64,000 bases of DNA. Source: an uncultured Christensenellaceae bacterium (GTDB lineage Bacteria; Bacillota; Clostridia; Christensenellales; UBA3700). Below the pieces are notes generated by a model. The model did not search any database. It saw only the letters and a list, made by a program, of their open reading frames with translations, and was not told the DNA's origin. Each line of letters begins with the position of its first letter. The stretch's first letter is position 1. The position numbers and the translations under genes were made by a program. Below are positions 52,775-61,826 of the stretch, piece by piece. The stretch is from positions 1-64,000 of the forward strand of contig CALWBV010000001.1 of assembly GCA_944376205.1 (NCBI GenBank), given 5' to 3'.

Positions 52775-53866
52775 TTACTCTTTGACAGCTTTTTTCGATT
52801 CGGATTTTTTCGCAGTTTTAGAAGCTGTCGGTGTTTTGCCTTCAGAGGTTGACTTCTTTACGGTTTTTGAAGGGGTAGTATTTTCCGCAACTGATTTCTT
52901 TGCAGTCTTTGTAGCCGACTTGATATCTTTTTCCTCGGTTTTAGGACCGATTATCCCGTCCATCCAGTCGCTTACGTCCTGATATACTTCTTTTTTGTTG
53001 ATTTCGTTGAGAATTTCGTGACGTGCGTTGTTATACAGCTTGAGTTTTACGCTCTCTATTCCTGTATTGTTGTACAAATCGTAAAGCTCTTTGACGAGTT
53101 TGCCCATATCTCCTACGGGGTCCTTGTCTCCGCTTATGATGAATATCGGCAAATCTTTTCTGATTGCTTGCAATCTGTCATTTGCATAAATTTTCAAAAG
53201 TCCGTCGAAAAAGTACTTGTAAAAACCTATCGACATAGTATAATTGCAGAACTTGTCATTGTTGTATTTCTCGCAGGCGTCCACATCTCTGTTGAGCCAT
53301 GCGTTGGCACGTTTCTCGTGTTTGAAAGGTTTGTCATAACCTCCGAAAGAGAGTTTTCTTATAAGATTCGCAGGCTTGTCCTTGCCGTATAGTCTGAATT
53401 GCAAATCCGCAACCTTTTTCCCCATTTTGACGTCTTTTGTATCCATTCTTGCCGAGCCGCACAAAACACATCCTTTAATCTTCGAACTGTTTTGCTGGAT
53501 ATATCCCTGTGCAAGAAAGGATCCGTAACTGTGCCCGAAAATAAATATCGGAGCTTTGGGATATTTTCCCTGAAGATAATCCGTGAGCACGATAGCGTCG
53601 TCTATCGTATCGAAATAGGTATGTCCGCCAGGAACTTTACCGAGATTTTCCTCTCCTGCGGTAAGTCCGTGTCCCCTGTGATCGTCACCGGCAACCGCAT
53701 AGCCCAGATTACAAAGATATTGAGCAAAATCGTCGTATCTCTCGATATGCTCTACCATGCCGTGCAAAATTTGCACAATACCTTTCGGCGAGCCGTCGGG
53801 CAACCAAAAGCAGACGCTGAATTCGTAGCCGTCTTTGCCCTTGAGCGTTTCTCTGAATTTTTTCAT
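52775..53866 (-). CDS. Alpha/beta hydrolase, monoacylglycerol lipase-like, with Lys-rich repeat tail
   Basis: 363 aa. Residues 1-~305 form a serine hydrolase of the PldB/monoacylglycerol lipase group: QILHGMVEHIERYDDFA (oxyanion region), GDDHRGHGLTAG, nucleophile elbow GHSYGS, acid SGDKDPVG and His in YNNARHEILNE. It likely cleaves lysophospholipids or monoacylglycerols in the cytoplasm. The last ~50 residues are an unusual low-complexity tail with repeats of KTAKKS / KTVKKS and Thr/Ser/Pro, like histone-H1 or AlgP tails. I start at MKKFRETL, where AGGAGG lies 4 nt upstream. Confidence 0.85.
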   Translation of the reverse strand: MKKFRETLKGKDGYEFSVCFWLPDGSPKGIVQILHGMVEHIERYDDFAQYLCNLGYAVAGDDHRGHGLTAGEENLGKVPGGHTYFDTIDDAIVLTDYLQGKYPKAPIFIFGHSYGSFLAQGYIQQNSSKIKGCVLCGSARMDTKDVKMGKKVADLQFRLYGKDKPANLIRKLSFGGYDKPFKHEKRANAWLNRDVDACEKYNNDKFCNYTMSIGFYKYFFDGLLKIYANDRLQAIRKDLPIFIISGDKDPVGDMGKLVKELYDLYNNTGIESVKLKLYNNARHEILNEINKKEVYQDVSDWMDGIIGPKTEEKDIKSATKTAKKSVAENTTPSKTVKKSTSEGKTPTASKTAKKSESKKAVKE

Positions 53867-54641
53867 AACTCCTCCTAAGTGCCTATGCATAAAACGCAAT
53901 GTGCGCAACCCTTATATTTGCATATAACATATACATTATATAGTATATTCTGAATTTTTTCAACCCCGATTGTTGTGTTTTCTCGAAAATTATCTTAAAT
54001 TTTTATATATTATTGCAAACGCAATTTTATAACCGCAACAAAGTTTTGTCCCGCCGTATCGACTTATACATAAGTTAGTCATTCGACAGCAAAATATAAG
54101 TTTACAAATTCCGCATAATTCAACTTATGAAAACCGCTCCTCTCGTCATGCACAAAAGACGAATAATATTAAACTATTGCCGTTTCTGTTGCCGCAATAA
54201 TATAATTTGAACACTGTTCAGTTTGATTGAATGTTATAAAATCGGTCACTTAATATCATCTATTCGCTTCCCCCGCCCTGTTACATTATTTATTAATCAT
54301 AATCGCATAAACACTACACTATTTAAGCCTTTTTTGTTACATAGATTAATATTCGCACTATAATTTAGAACATTGTGCATATGTGACAAGATATATATAC
54401 TTATATATAATTAAAATGACTTCCCCTCATTTCACCCTTCCCAGGTTCTAACAATAAACTGCGTTTTAACTTTAATATCCGCGAATTGAACGTTGTTCAA
54501 ATTAAAACTTTTGATGCCAACCGGCATTCAATACGTCAATCAATTTGTAACACCATTCTTTGAAAACTCATAGTATGATTTAGACTTTTGATAAAAAATA
54601 CGTTTTTACAAACACTATTAAAAATATTTCGGAGGTAGATT
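53867..54641. other. Long AT-rich intergenic region with paired inverted repeats
   Basis: About 775 bp separating divergent units, without a coding frame that has a ribosome site. Two similar inverted repeats stand out: TTGAAC-ACT-GTTCAG (54207-54221) and TTGAAC-GTT-GTTCAA (54486-54500), 279 bp apart. These could be operator sites of one regulator. The three-base spacing differs from Gram-positive LexA boxes. A clear promoter for murG was not found. Confidence 0.4.
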
Positions 54642-55718
54642 ATGAATATTGCTCTTACCGGCGGAGGCACAGCGGGACACGTCATGCCAAATATCGCATT
54701 ATATGACGAATTACAAAAAAGATTCGATAATATCATATATATCGGCAACAGACAAAAAATCGAATACGACCTTTGCAATAAAAACAATATAGATTTTTTC
54801 GAATGTGAAAGCATTAAGTTTGACAGGACTAAACTTTTTTCAAATCTTGCAATACCATTCAAAATGCCTGCCTTTATCCGTCAAGCGCAATCTATCCTCA
54901 AAAACAACTCTATTGATATAGTATTCTCTAAAGGCGGCTACGTGGCACTTCCTGTGGTATATGCCGCAAAAAGACTTAATATACCCGTAATTTGCCATGA
55001 AAGCGACTATTCTATGGGAATCGCCAACAAACTTACGGCAAAATTCGCCAAAGGCATCATAACTTGTTTTAAAGAAACTTACCGCAAGTCAAACGTAACG
55101 ACTTTTCCCAACCCCGTGCGCACGTCGTTTTTTGACGGCAATGCAAAAAACGTCTATCGCAAATTCAATCTCAACGCCTCAATCCCCGTGCTCCTCATTG
55201 TAGGCGGCTCAATGGGCGCAAAAGCCGTAAACGAGGCTATATACAAAGCAATCGAACCGCTTACGCAGCGCTATCAGGTAATTCATATTTGCGGCAACGC
55301 CTTGCAACCTCTTGAACATAAAAACTATTATCAGCTTAAATTTGCCGACAATATTCAGGACTACATTGCCGCCGCAGACCTTATAGTATCGAGATGCGGA
55401 GCAGGAGCATCGACTGAAATCAATGCAATGAATAAAAAAGCGTTGTATATCCCACTTGAAAACAAAGCGACAAGAGGCGATCAGGTACTCAATGCACAGT
55501 ATCAGCAAGACAACGGCTACGCACTTATGTTGCACGAAAAAGATCTCAATACCTTAACCATCGTCTCTATGCTCGACAAGCTTATGACTTTTGATAAAAA
55601 ACCGTATTTCTACGACCGCAACAACAACGCTAAAATCGCAGAATATATCTATTCTGTCGCAAAAGAATATTCACCGCTAAAATCAAACGATAAGATTGCA
55701 AGAGCGCTATCCTTGTAA
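54642..55718 (+). CDS. murG: MurG, UDP-GlcNAc:lipid I N-acetylglucosaminyltransferase
   Basis: 358 aa, GT28 glycosyltransferase that makes lipid II on the inner membrane face. The G-loop GGTAGHVMPNIAL (8-20) is present, as are FSKGGYVALPVVYAA (membrane/acceptor side), VGGSMGAKAVNE (G-loop 3) and the UDP-GlcNAc pocket SRCGAGASTEINAM with PLENKATRGDQVLNA. GGAGG lies 6 nt upstream of ATG. It is alone on the plus strand, outside a division/cell-wall cluster. A second murG elsewhere cannot be excluded. Confidence 0.93.
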   Translation: MNIALTGGGTAGHVMPNIALYDELQKRFDNIIYIGNRQKIEYDLCNKNNIDFFECESIKFDRTKLFSNLAIPFKMPAFIRQAQSILKNNSIDIVFSKGGYVALPVVYAAKRLNIPVICHESDYSMGIANKLTAKFAKGIITCFKETYRKSNVTTFPNPVRTSFFDGNAKNVYRKFNLNASIPVLLIVGGSMGAKAVNEAIYKAIEPLTQRYQVIHICGNALQPLEHKNYYQLKFADNIQDYIAAADLIVSRCGAGASTEINAMNKKALYIPLENKATRGDQVLNAQYQQDNGYALMLHEKDLNTLTIVSMLDKLMTFDKKPYFYDRNNNAKIAEYIYSVAKEYSPLKSNDKIARALSL

Positions 55719-55811
55719 TTTCTATCAGCCTATATCCGAATAATCGACATATATGCTAATTAATATACAAAACCTATCAGCTAAAGATCATATCAACGCA
55801 TTTATTATACA

Positions 55812-55837
55812 AAAAGCGGCACTCTCATGCCGCTTTT
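55812..55837 (+). terminator. Terminator of murG
   Basis: AAAAGCGGCA (55812-55821) pairs with TGCCGCTTTT (55828-55837), six-base loop. T-tract moderate. Confidence 0.82.
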
Positions 55838-55948
55838 ATTCTTTCCATATCAATACAAAATTTATTCTGCAAAAGACCTAATGAAAAGTCAAATTATATT
55901 CTAAATTCAGCACACGCTTTTAAGATAATCGTATTCCTGCACATCTGC

Positions 55949-57598
55949 TTATTCTGCCGTTTTATTTGAAGAATCTTCTTTTTCGCTATCTTCTTGCAGT
56001 TTCTTAAAATCAACCTTGCCTATCTGCGTCAAAGGTAAATAGTCAACCTTTTTAACAACTCTGGGCACGCTGTATTTCAAAAGGTTAGCCCCTATATATT
56101 TCTTCAAATTTTCAATATAAGCATCGTCTGCGTTTACTCCGTCCTTTGTCATTATATAGAGTTTGAGATACGTTTTTCCGTCCTTTTCAGCCGATATTAC
56201 ACAACTTCTCAATATTCCGTCATACTTATCGACATAGTCTTCGATCTCCTGCGGAAATACGTTTACTCCGCTTATTTTCACCATACGTTTGAGCCTGTCG
56301 ACAAAATATACGTATCCGTCTTCATCCATATAGCCTATATCGCCTGTTTTGAGCCATTTTTCACCTTTTGAATCGTAAAAAATCGTCTCTTTTGTCAATT
56401 CTTCATCATTATAGTAACCCGTCATCATGCTGTTTGTAGACAACACCAACATGCCTTTTTGCATAGGCGGCAAGAAATTGTTATTCTCGTCCACAACGGC
56501 AAATTTATTGTTTTTCGTAGGCTTTCCGAGAGTACCTTCCTTATGAATATCCATGGTATTGACACAGCATATTCCGCCTTCCGTCAATCCGTAGCCGGCA
56601 CAGAGTTTTATAGGATTACCGCTTTTTGCCATAGCGTCTTCAAAGCCTTTTTTGATCGCATTCGAAAGTTTATCTCCTCCGCAATAACAGTTTTTAAGCT
56701 TTTTAAGATATTTGCCCTTAAATTTGCCGCAATTCACCATTTTGGCATACATATTGGGTACTCCTGCGATATAGGTCACATTTCGTCTCTTAACAAGCTC
56801 GCAAGCCGCTTTCGGATTGAATTTCGGCATCATTATAGCTTGTCCGCCGCCTGAAATAACAGTATGCATGCATATTCCCAAGCCGTAGGTATGGAAAAGC
56901 GGCAAAACCATAAGCATGCCGTCTTTATCGTCAACGCCGCCACCCACAAGATCAATGGTATTATCCGCCAAATGATTGAACGCCGCATTGCTGAGCATTA
57001 CCGTCTTTGACTTGCCGGTAGTACCTCCGCTGTGCATATATATAGCAATATCTTCGCCTTTTATATCCACATTTCGATACTCGTATTTTCCGATAGTATC
57101 CTTGAATTTGACTATTCTCGAATCGAATTTAACATTCTTTTTAAAACGGTATGAATACATTTCATAAGGGATTTTGTACAGTGAAGGCAAATAATCGCTT
57201 GCCGCACACAAAATTACCGGCTTATCGCTATCCTTCAACCATTCGTATTTTTCAAAAAACTCGTCAAAAAGAATAAACGCTTTCGTATTCATATCATCGG
57301 CGATTTTTTTCAATGCCTGCGAGGGAATAAGCGGATGAACTATATTTGCCACAGCGCCTGTATTATTTATTGCATAAAAGCTCAATACAGCATCGGGAAT
57401 ATTGCCCAGGCACAAAATCACATTGTCTCCTTTGCCGATTCCGAGATGTTGCAAATAACCGCTCAAACTCTCGATAGTATCTATAAACTCACCGAGTCTG
57501 ATATATGCTCCGTAAAAACAAAGAGTCTTATTTGAACGAGGCAGACGCTTTGTTTCGTCTACCACGTATCTGAACATTGATTTATCGAATTTTGTCAT
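55949..57598 (-). CDS. AMP-forming acyl-CoA synthetase/ligase
   Basis: 549 aa, ANL superfamily. The P-loop is MHSGGTTGKSKTVMLSN (about 189-205), A5 is GYGLTEGG, A7 is WLKTGDIGYMDEDGYVYF, A8 is DRLKRMVKISGVNVFPQEIED, and the A10 lysine is IGKVDFKKL near the C-terminus. It activates a carboxylic acid via acyl-AMP, probably a fatty or aromatic acid, but the substrate is not fixed. Its ATG follows the PAP2 stop after one base (TGAAATG), so the two are made together, hinting at phospholipid or fatty-acid recycling. The last 12 residues are acidic. Confidence 0.85.
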   Translation of the reverse strand: MTKFDKSMFRYVVDETKRLPRSNKTLCFYGAYIRLGEFIDTIESLSGYLQHLGIGKGDNVILCLGNIPDAVLSFYAINNTGAVANIVHPLIPSQALKKIADDMNTKAFILFDEFFEKYEWLKDSDKPVILCAASDYLPSLYKIPYEMYSYRFKKNVKFDSRIVKFKDTIGKYEYRNVDIKGEDIAIYMHSGGTTGKSKTVMLSNAAFNHLADNTIDLVGGGVDDKDGMLMVLPLFHTYGLGICMHTVISGGGQAIMMPKFNPKAACELVKRRNVTYIAGVPNMYAKMVNCGKFKGKYLKKLKNCYCGGDKLSNAIKKGFEDAMAKSGNPIKLCAGYGLTEGGICCVNTMDIHKEGTLGKPTKNNKFAVVDENNNFLPPMQKGMLVLSTNSMMTGYYNDEELTKETIFYDSKGEKWLKTGDIGYMDEDGYVYFVDRLKRMVKISGVNVFPQEIEDYVDKYDGILRSCVISAEKDGKTYLKLYIMTKDGVNADDAYIENLKKYIGANLLKYSVPRVVKKVDYLPLTQIGKVDFKKLQEDSEKEDSSNKTAE

Positions 57599-57599
57599 T

Positions 57600-58586
57600 T
57601 CATTCCATTTTTGCTATCGCTTCGTCTGCACAAGCAAAATTAGTTCCTTTTCTGAAGTACAAATATTTGAGAAGTCTGTATATTCCGTAAGAAAGCATAC
57701 TGCTGAATACTACGTCCGACAAGAAATGCGCATCGTCGCAAATTCTCGATATCGCAGTAAGCACTACAAACAGAAAACAGCCTGCGTTGAGCACGTATAA
57801 AAGCCATTTTTTCTCTTTCCATTTAGGCAAGCACTCCCACAACGCACACAAGAGGAAAATATGCGTCGCCGAATTCGCATGACCCGAAGGGAAAGACTTA
57901 TATTCATAATCGGGGCTAAGCTCGATTTTTGACGTATCAGGTGCATACCAAGGCGTAAAATAGCTGTAACCGTCGTTACCCAAAGCGTTTTCCTTGAGCA
58001 TATCTCTGAATCTCATTCTATGCCACAGCATCTTAAGCCCCTGATTAACGACCAAAGCAACAAGTAAATACGTAATAGCTAAAAGGGCAAACTTAAAGAG
58101 TCTGTATCTCGTCTCTTTTGGTATATATCTTCCGAGGAATACGCTCAAACATGCGCAAATCACAGAAACGATGCCCATTACTATATAAAAAGCAATTCCG
58201 TCAAAGCCTGCCTCATTGATCATATCGATAACTTCACTCTTAAAGCACAATATGATCCAACCGCCGAAAGTCAACACGACCATAGCTATTTTGAAAAGCG
58301 TTCTGTATTTTTTTTCAATCAGATCGCTGCAATAAAATAGCATAGGTCCGAATATCGGCAAGATAACGTACGCAGGATACTCTGCAATAATAGAAAATAA
58401 AGTTGCAAAAGCCGTCTTTGCCCAGTTTCCGTTGATGGATTTAGAAAGGGCTTTATTTATTAAAAGGTCATAATACTCGCCGTTGCTATTCTTAAAAGCA
58501 AGGAAAACCAACAGCGCTACCGCCACAGCAATCACAACGCTGTGCAATACGACAGATATTATTTTGTCTCTTTTTTGTTGTTCCAT
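57600..58586 (-). CDS. PAP2-family membrane phosphatase
   Basis: 328 aa, about eight membrane spans. The phosphatase motifs are KMLWHRMRFR (C1-like), SFPSGHANSAT (C2, catalytic His) and SRICDDAHFLSDV (C3, nucleophilic His and Asp). C1 has RMRFR instead of KxxxxxxRP, a small deviation. Enzymes of this family dephosphorylate undecaprenyl or phosphatidic acid-type lipids at the membrane. It is the first gene of the two-gene unit with the acyl ligase. CATTAATATG-like spacing gives only a weak GGGG ribosome site. Confidence 0.85.
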   Translation of the reverse strand: MEQQKRDKIISVVLHSVVIAVAVALLVFLAFKNSNGEYYDLLINKALSKSINGNWAKTAFATLFSIIAEYPAYVILPIFGPMLFYCSDLIEKKYRTLFKIAMVVLTFGGWIILCFKSEVIDMINEAGFDGIAFYIVMGIVSVICACLSVFLGRYIPKETRYRLFKFALLAITYLLVALVVNQGLKMLWHRMRFRDMLKENALGNDGYSYFTPWYAPDTSKIELSPDYEYKSFPSGHANSATHIFLLCALWECLPKWKEKKWLLYVLNAGCFLFVVLTAISRICDDAHFLSDVVFSSMLSYGIYRLLKYLYFRKGTNFACADEAIAKME

Positions 58587-58604
58587 ATTAATCCCCTTGG
58601 AAAA

Positions 58605-58628
58605 CTCTTTTTAATATTGTACAATATT
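58605..58628. promoter_or_regulatory. 16-bp palindrome upstream of the PAP2 gene
   Basis: AATATTGTACAATATT (58613-58628) is a perfect palindrome 27 bp before the PAP2 start codon. The 16 bases at 58605-58620 (CTCTTTTTAATATTGT) recur exactly at 58761-58776. A shorter ATTGTACAAT core is at 59993-60002, upstream of the first lipoprotein gene. A shared operator is possible. Confidence 0.4.
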
Positions 58629-58816
58629 TAATGCTTGTTTGCAATACGTTTTTTATATTTATATATAAATAAAAAGAAGATTATGACGAACTTTGACGAT
58701 ATATCGCTCATCGACAACGCAAATCACCGCAAAACCACTTGTTTTTAGCGGTTGTAAACACTCTTTTTTAATATTGTCAAAAATATATTCAAGCATAACA
58801 AAGATGCGACATTAAA

Positions 58817-58840
58817 AAAAGGAAGCTTATGCTTCCTTTT
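58817..58840 (-). terminator. Terminator of the first lipoprotein gene
   Basis: AAAAGGAAGC (58817-58826) pairs with GCTTCCTTTT (58831-58840), four-base loop. Minus strand continues TTTAAT. Confidence 0.88.
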
Positions 58841-58856
58841 TATAAATATGTACAAA

Positions 58857-59885
58857 TTATTGTTGCATTGATTTTATCATAGTAAGCTTATCTGCGGCGC
58901 TGTCTCCGTAAGGCTTGATATACAACGCATTCGAATCGTAAAACATATCCTCAAAATTAGCTATACTATATCCCTCCTCGCTTGAATCGTAAGAGAATTG
59001 CACTTCCGTATCGAGCGTTACGGTACTGTTGATAAGACCGCCGAGCTTCATATTGTAAGCTTCTGTGATAAACATATTACGAAGCATACCGTTTTCCCAC
59101 AGCACAACTCTTATTCTCAACTGCAAAAACTCTATTTTTTCAACCTTCATATTCGCATTTGCTTCGAGTTGTTGTTTCATTGTCTTGACATATTCAGTCG
59201 TAGCCTTGTCAGGATTGAATATCAACGAAAATCTGTAAGTCTTTGTGTCTTCGTCGTATATCGGGTCTGAATATTCAACAACGTTTTCTTCAGAGGTATC
59301 GTACATCCATATCATAGTAGGATTGTTGGCTTTTTTGCTTACGTAATCTTCAATATTCTTAAAGTCCGTAGAAATACCGTTCCAAGACTTGATATCAATA
59401 GTATCGTTTCGCCTGTTATACTTGGTATTGGCATTGCGATAGTAAATCGTATCGTCCTTTATAATAGTCTTTTCATAAAGGCTTGCGGCAGAGGAATAAG
59501 AGATACTGTCCGCATAATACGAAGCATTGTTTGAGTTGAGTCCTTGAGAATCGCCTTTACCGACTCTTATTCTCGCAACGTCGACGACTTGCGAAGTCTT
59601 GACAGCGCTAACTCTCGTAAGAGCCGTGCCGTATTGTTGACTTATGACAAAATCCGTATCGTAGTAATTAGCAATTGCCGTGCTGAACATTTCATAGGTA
59701 GACATGTCTTCATTGACGGGATTAGGCTCCGTCCATGCAGGCATATTCTTTCCTATATTCATATCAATAATATCAAAATCCTCGACGGTAAGTTTTTCAA
59801 CTTTATTACTGCAACCGCCAAGCGTTGTAATCATTACAGCCAATACCATAGCTATTTCTATAAAGGCGAGCAAAAACTTTCTCAT
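58857..59885 (-). CDS. Lipoprotein of unknown family, paralogue 1
   Basis: 342 aa. The signal peptide ends in a lipobox LGGC (Cys25), so it is lipid-anchored outside the cytoplasmic membrane. The mature part has no recognised domain: TVEDFDIIDMNIGKNMP, then YYADSISYSSAASLYEK, NTKYNRRNDTIDIKSWNGI, FLQLRIRVVLWENGM. A closely related protein is encoded at 60,361, and the two share most of these blocks. AGGAGAAAACT precedes the ATG, identical to the second gene's leader. It has its own terminator, so it is a separate unit from its paralogue. Confidence 0.8.
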   Translation of the reverse strand: MRKFLLAFIEIAMVLAVMITTLGGCSNKVEKLTVEDFDIIDMNIGKNMPAWTEPNPVNEDMSTYEMFSTAIANYYDTDFVISQQYGTALTRVSAVKTSQVVDVARIRVGKGDSQGLNSNNASYYADSISYSSAASLYEKTIIKDDTIYYRNANTKYNRRNDTIDIKSWNGISTDFKNIEDYVSKKANNPTMIWMYDTSEENVVEYSDPIYDEDTKTYRFSLIFNPDKATTEYVKTMKQQLEANANMKVEKIEFLQLRIRVVLWENGMLRNMFITEAYNMKLGGLINSTVTLDTEVQFSYDSSEEGYSIANFEDMFYDSNALYIKPYGDSAADKLTMIKSMQQ

Positions 59886-60002
59886 AGTTTTCTCCTGACA
59901 GATATATTTAGTTTTTCACTCCCGTATTTCAGCGAACCGATCGCTTTTTACAAACCCTTTGTAAATGTAATATCTATGTAAAATCCTTATACATTGTACA
60001 AT

Positions 60003-60310
60003 ATAAAAAACAAATTTTCAATACTTTTTAAGGCAAAATCATGCAAAATTTTCAAAACGCCAAAATTCCTTTAATCATTTTTTAAGAAAACTGAATTTTA
60101 ATAGGCATTTTATTACTTTAATAAGTAAAATAACATTAAAATGAATACTAAAATGAATATAAATGTTTGAATGATTGTCACAGTAGTGCAAAAAAATCAG
60201 AACATAACAGCTATTTCAAAAGCACGTTGTCATGTCGGAAATTCAATTTTACTATTAAATAAATCTTCGGCTATCACTTATAATACGTTTTCCGCCGCAT
60301 AAATTTTAAT
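60003..60310. other. AT-rich intergenic stretch, nothing recognised
   Basis: Between the two lipoprotein genes. I see no gene, structured RNA or clear promoter beyond the ATTGTACAAT palindrome at its edge. Confidence 0.4.
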
Positions 60311-60314
60311 AAAA

Positions 60315-60340
60315 AAAGAGGAGAGAAAACTCTCCTCTTT
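60315..60340 (-). terminator. Terminator of the second lipoprotein gene
   Basis: AAAGAGGAGAG (60315-60325) pairs with CTCTCCTCTTT (60330-60340), A4 loop. The minus strand continues into a run of T. Confidence 0.9.
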
Positions 60341-60360
60341 ATATTTACGGTTTCTGATGA

Positions 60361-61350
60361 TTAAGCTTCTGTGTAAGGCTTTGTATAAGTCTTATCGTCG
60401 CTGTCGATAGATGCGATATTCTTGTCGATATCATAGCCTGCTTCGTTAGGATCGAAGGAGTACTGAACATCGGAGTTAAGAGTAATAACGCTATCGATAA
60501 CTCCTGCAAGCTTCATCTGGTAAGACTCGGTGATGTACATATTTCTGATCATACCGTTTTCCCAAAGAACTACACGCAATCTGAGCTGCAAGAATTCAAG
60601 ACCTTCAACCTTCATGCCTGCGTTTACTTCGAGCTGCTGCTGCATGGTCTTCTTATATTCGACAGTAGACTTTTCAGGATCAAAGATTATAGCGAATCTG
60701 TAAGTCTTTGTAGCTTCGTCATATTTAGGATCCGACTTTTCCTGGATAAAATCTTCCTGCAAATCATACATCCACAAAATTGTAGGGTTGTTGGACTTTT
60801 TAGCTGTAAAATCTGCTACATCTTCAAAATTTGTGTCGATGCCGTTCCAGCTCTTAATTTCAACAGTATCCTGTCTTCTTCTATACTTCGTGTCTGCGTT
60901 TCTGTACTTGATAGTATCGGGCGTGATAACAATCTTTTCGTAAAGACTTGCAAACTGTGAATAAGAAATACTGTCTGCGAAGTATTTAGCGCCGTTTGCA
61001 TTGTTGCCGTTTGCATCGCCCTTACCGCTTCTGATCTTTGCAGCGTCTACCATCTGAGTAACCTTGATAGGTCCGATAGATGTAACAACTGAACCGAGAA
61101 GCTGGGAAATAGCATATTCAGCATTATAATAGTTGGCTACTGCGGTCTGAAGCATCTCATAGCTTGACATAGAAGAATCAAGAGGCGTAGCACCTTCGAC
61201 CGTAGGCATTTCCTTACCGATATTCATTTCGATGATTTCGAAATCGTCAACCGTCAAAGGAGGAAGGTCGGGAGCACATCCTGCAAAAGCACAGAGAGCA
61301 ACTGTAACCATCATTACGATAACTACAATAGAAATCAAAACTTTTTTCAT
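60361..61350 (-). CDS. Lipoprotein of unknown family, paralogue 2
   Basis: 329 aa. The signal peptide (MKKVLISIVVIVMMVTVALCAFAGC) has lipobox FAGC. The mature sequence parallels the neighbour block by block (TVDDFEIIEMNIGKEMP, KYFADSISYSQFASLYEK, TVEIKSWNGI, EFLQLRLRVVLWENGM), with a shorter C-terminus. Codon use is more biased than in paralogue 1, suggesting higher expression. I start at MKKVLIS, preceded by GAGGAGAAAACT; a longer frame adds 24 unsupported residues. Function unknown. Confidence 0.8.
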   Translation of the reverse strand: MKKVLISIVVIVMMVTVALCAFAGCAPDLPPLTVDDFEIIEMNIGKEMPTVEGATPLDSSMSSYEMLQTAVANYYNAEYAISQLLGSVVTSIGPIKVTQMVDAAKIRSGKGDANGNNANGAKYFADSISYSQFASLYEKIVITPDTIKYRNADTKYRRRQDTVEIKSWNGIDTNFEDVADFTAKKSNNPTILWMYDLQEDFIQEKSDPKYDEATKTYRFAIIFDPEKSTVEYKKTMQQQLEVNAGMKVEGLEFLQLRLRVVLWENGMIRNMYITESYQMKLAGVIDSVITLNSDVQYSFDPNEAGYDIDKNIASIDSDDKTYTKPYTEA

Positions 61351-61383
61351 AGTTTTCTCCTCAAAATTGTTTTTACTATAACT

Positions 61384-61412
61384 ATAATATCTCAATTTTT
61401 CGGGTATGGCAA
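61384..61412 (-). promoter_or_regulatory. Promoter of the second lipoprotein gene
   Basis: Minus strand: -35 TTGCCA (61407-61412), 17-bp spacer, -10 TATTAT (61384-61389). The 61,413-61,728 stretch beyond it is AT-rich and without a recognisable gene. Confidence 0.6.
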
Positions 61413-61728
61413 GTAAATTCATATTATTTTTACAATTTTACTTTTCATATATTTTACATTACAACAATACAGACATTTTTCAGATATATCGACCGAAGCA
61501 ACGCAATATTATAAGGATAAGAATATAATAATGACTTTTTAATAATAACCTCGCTGTCTGTCGTATAAAAAGTTCTTGTAATTTTTTCAATATACGCTTG
61601 ATTGATATACTGCCCGATATATCCTTTCTTTTCAAGCGCAAATTCAGTTCACCGTCATATTCTCCGACAAAATTCTTCTTTTTTATATATAAATACTTAT
61701 TGTTACATATGTCCGAATAAAAAATATA

Positions 61729-61758
61729 TTGACAATAACGCTATCGAGAATATATAAT
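61729..61758 (+). promoter_or_regulatory. Sigma-A promoter of degV
   Basis: Consensus -35 TTGACA (61729-61734), 18-bp spacer, consensus -10 TATAAT (61753-61758), leader about 60 nt. Confidence 0.8.
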
Positions 61759-61826
61759 ATCTTTGTTAATTTATAAACGTAATTTTACGTTTCCAAAATT
61801 CAAAAATATTAAGGACGGATTATTTT

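Noticed and set aside
54207..54221. LexA/SOS box
   Set aside because: Gram-positive LexA sites need four bases between GAAC and GTTC; here there are three, and no SOS gene is adjacent.
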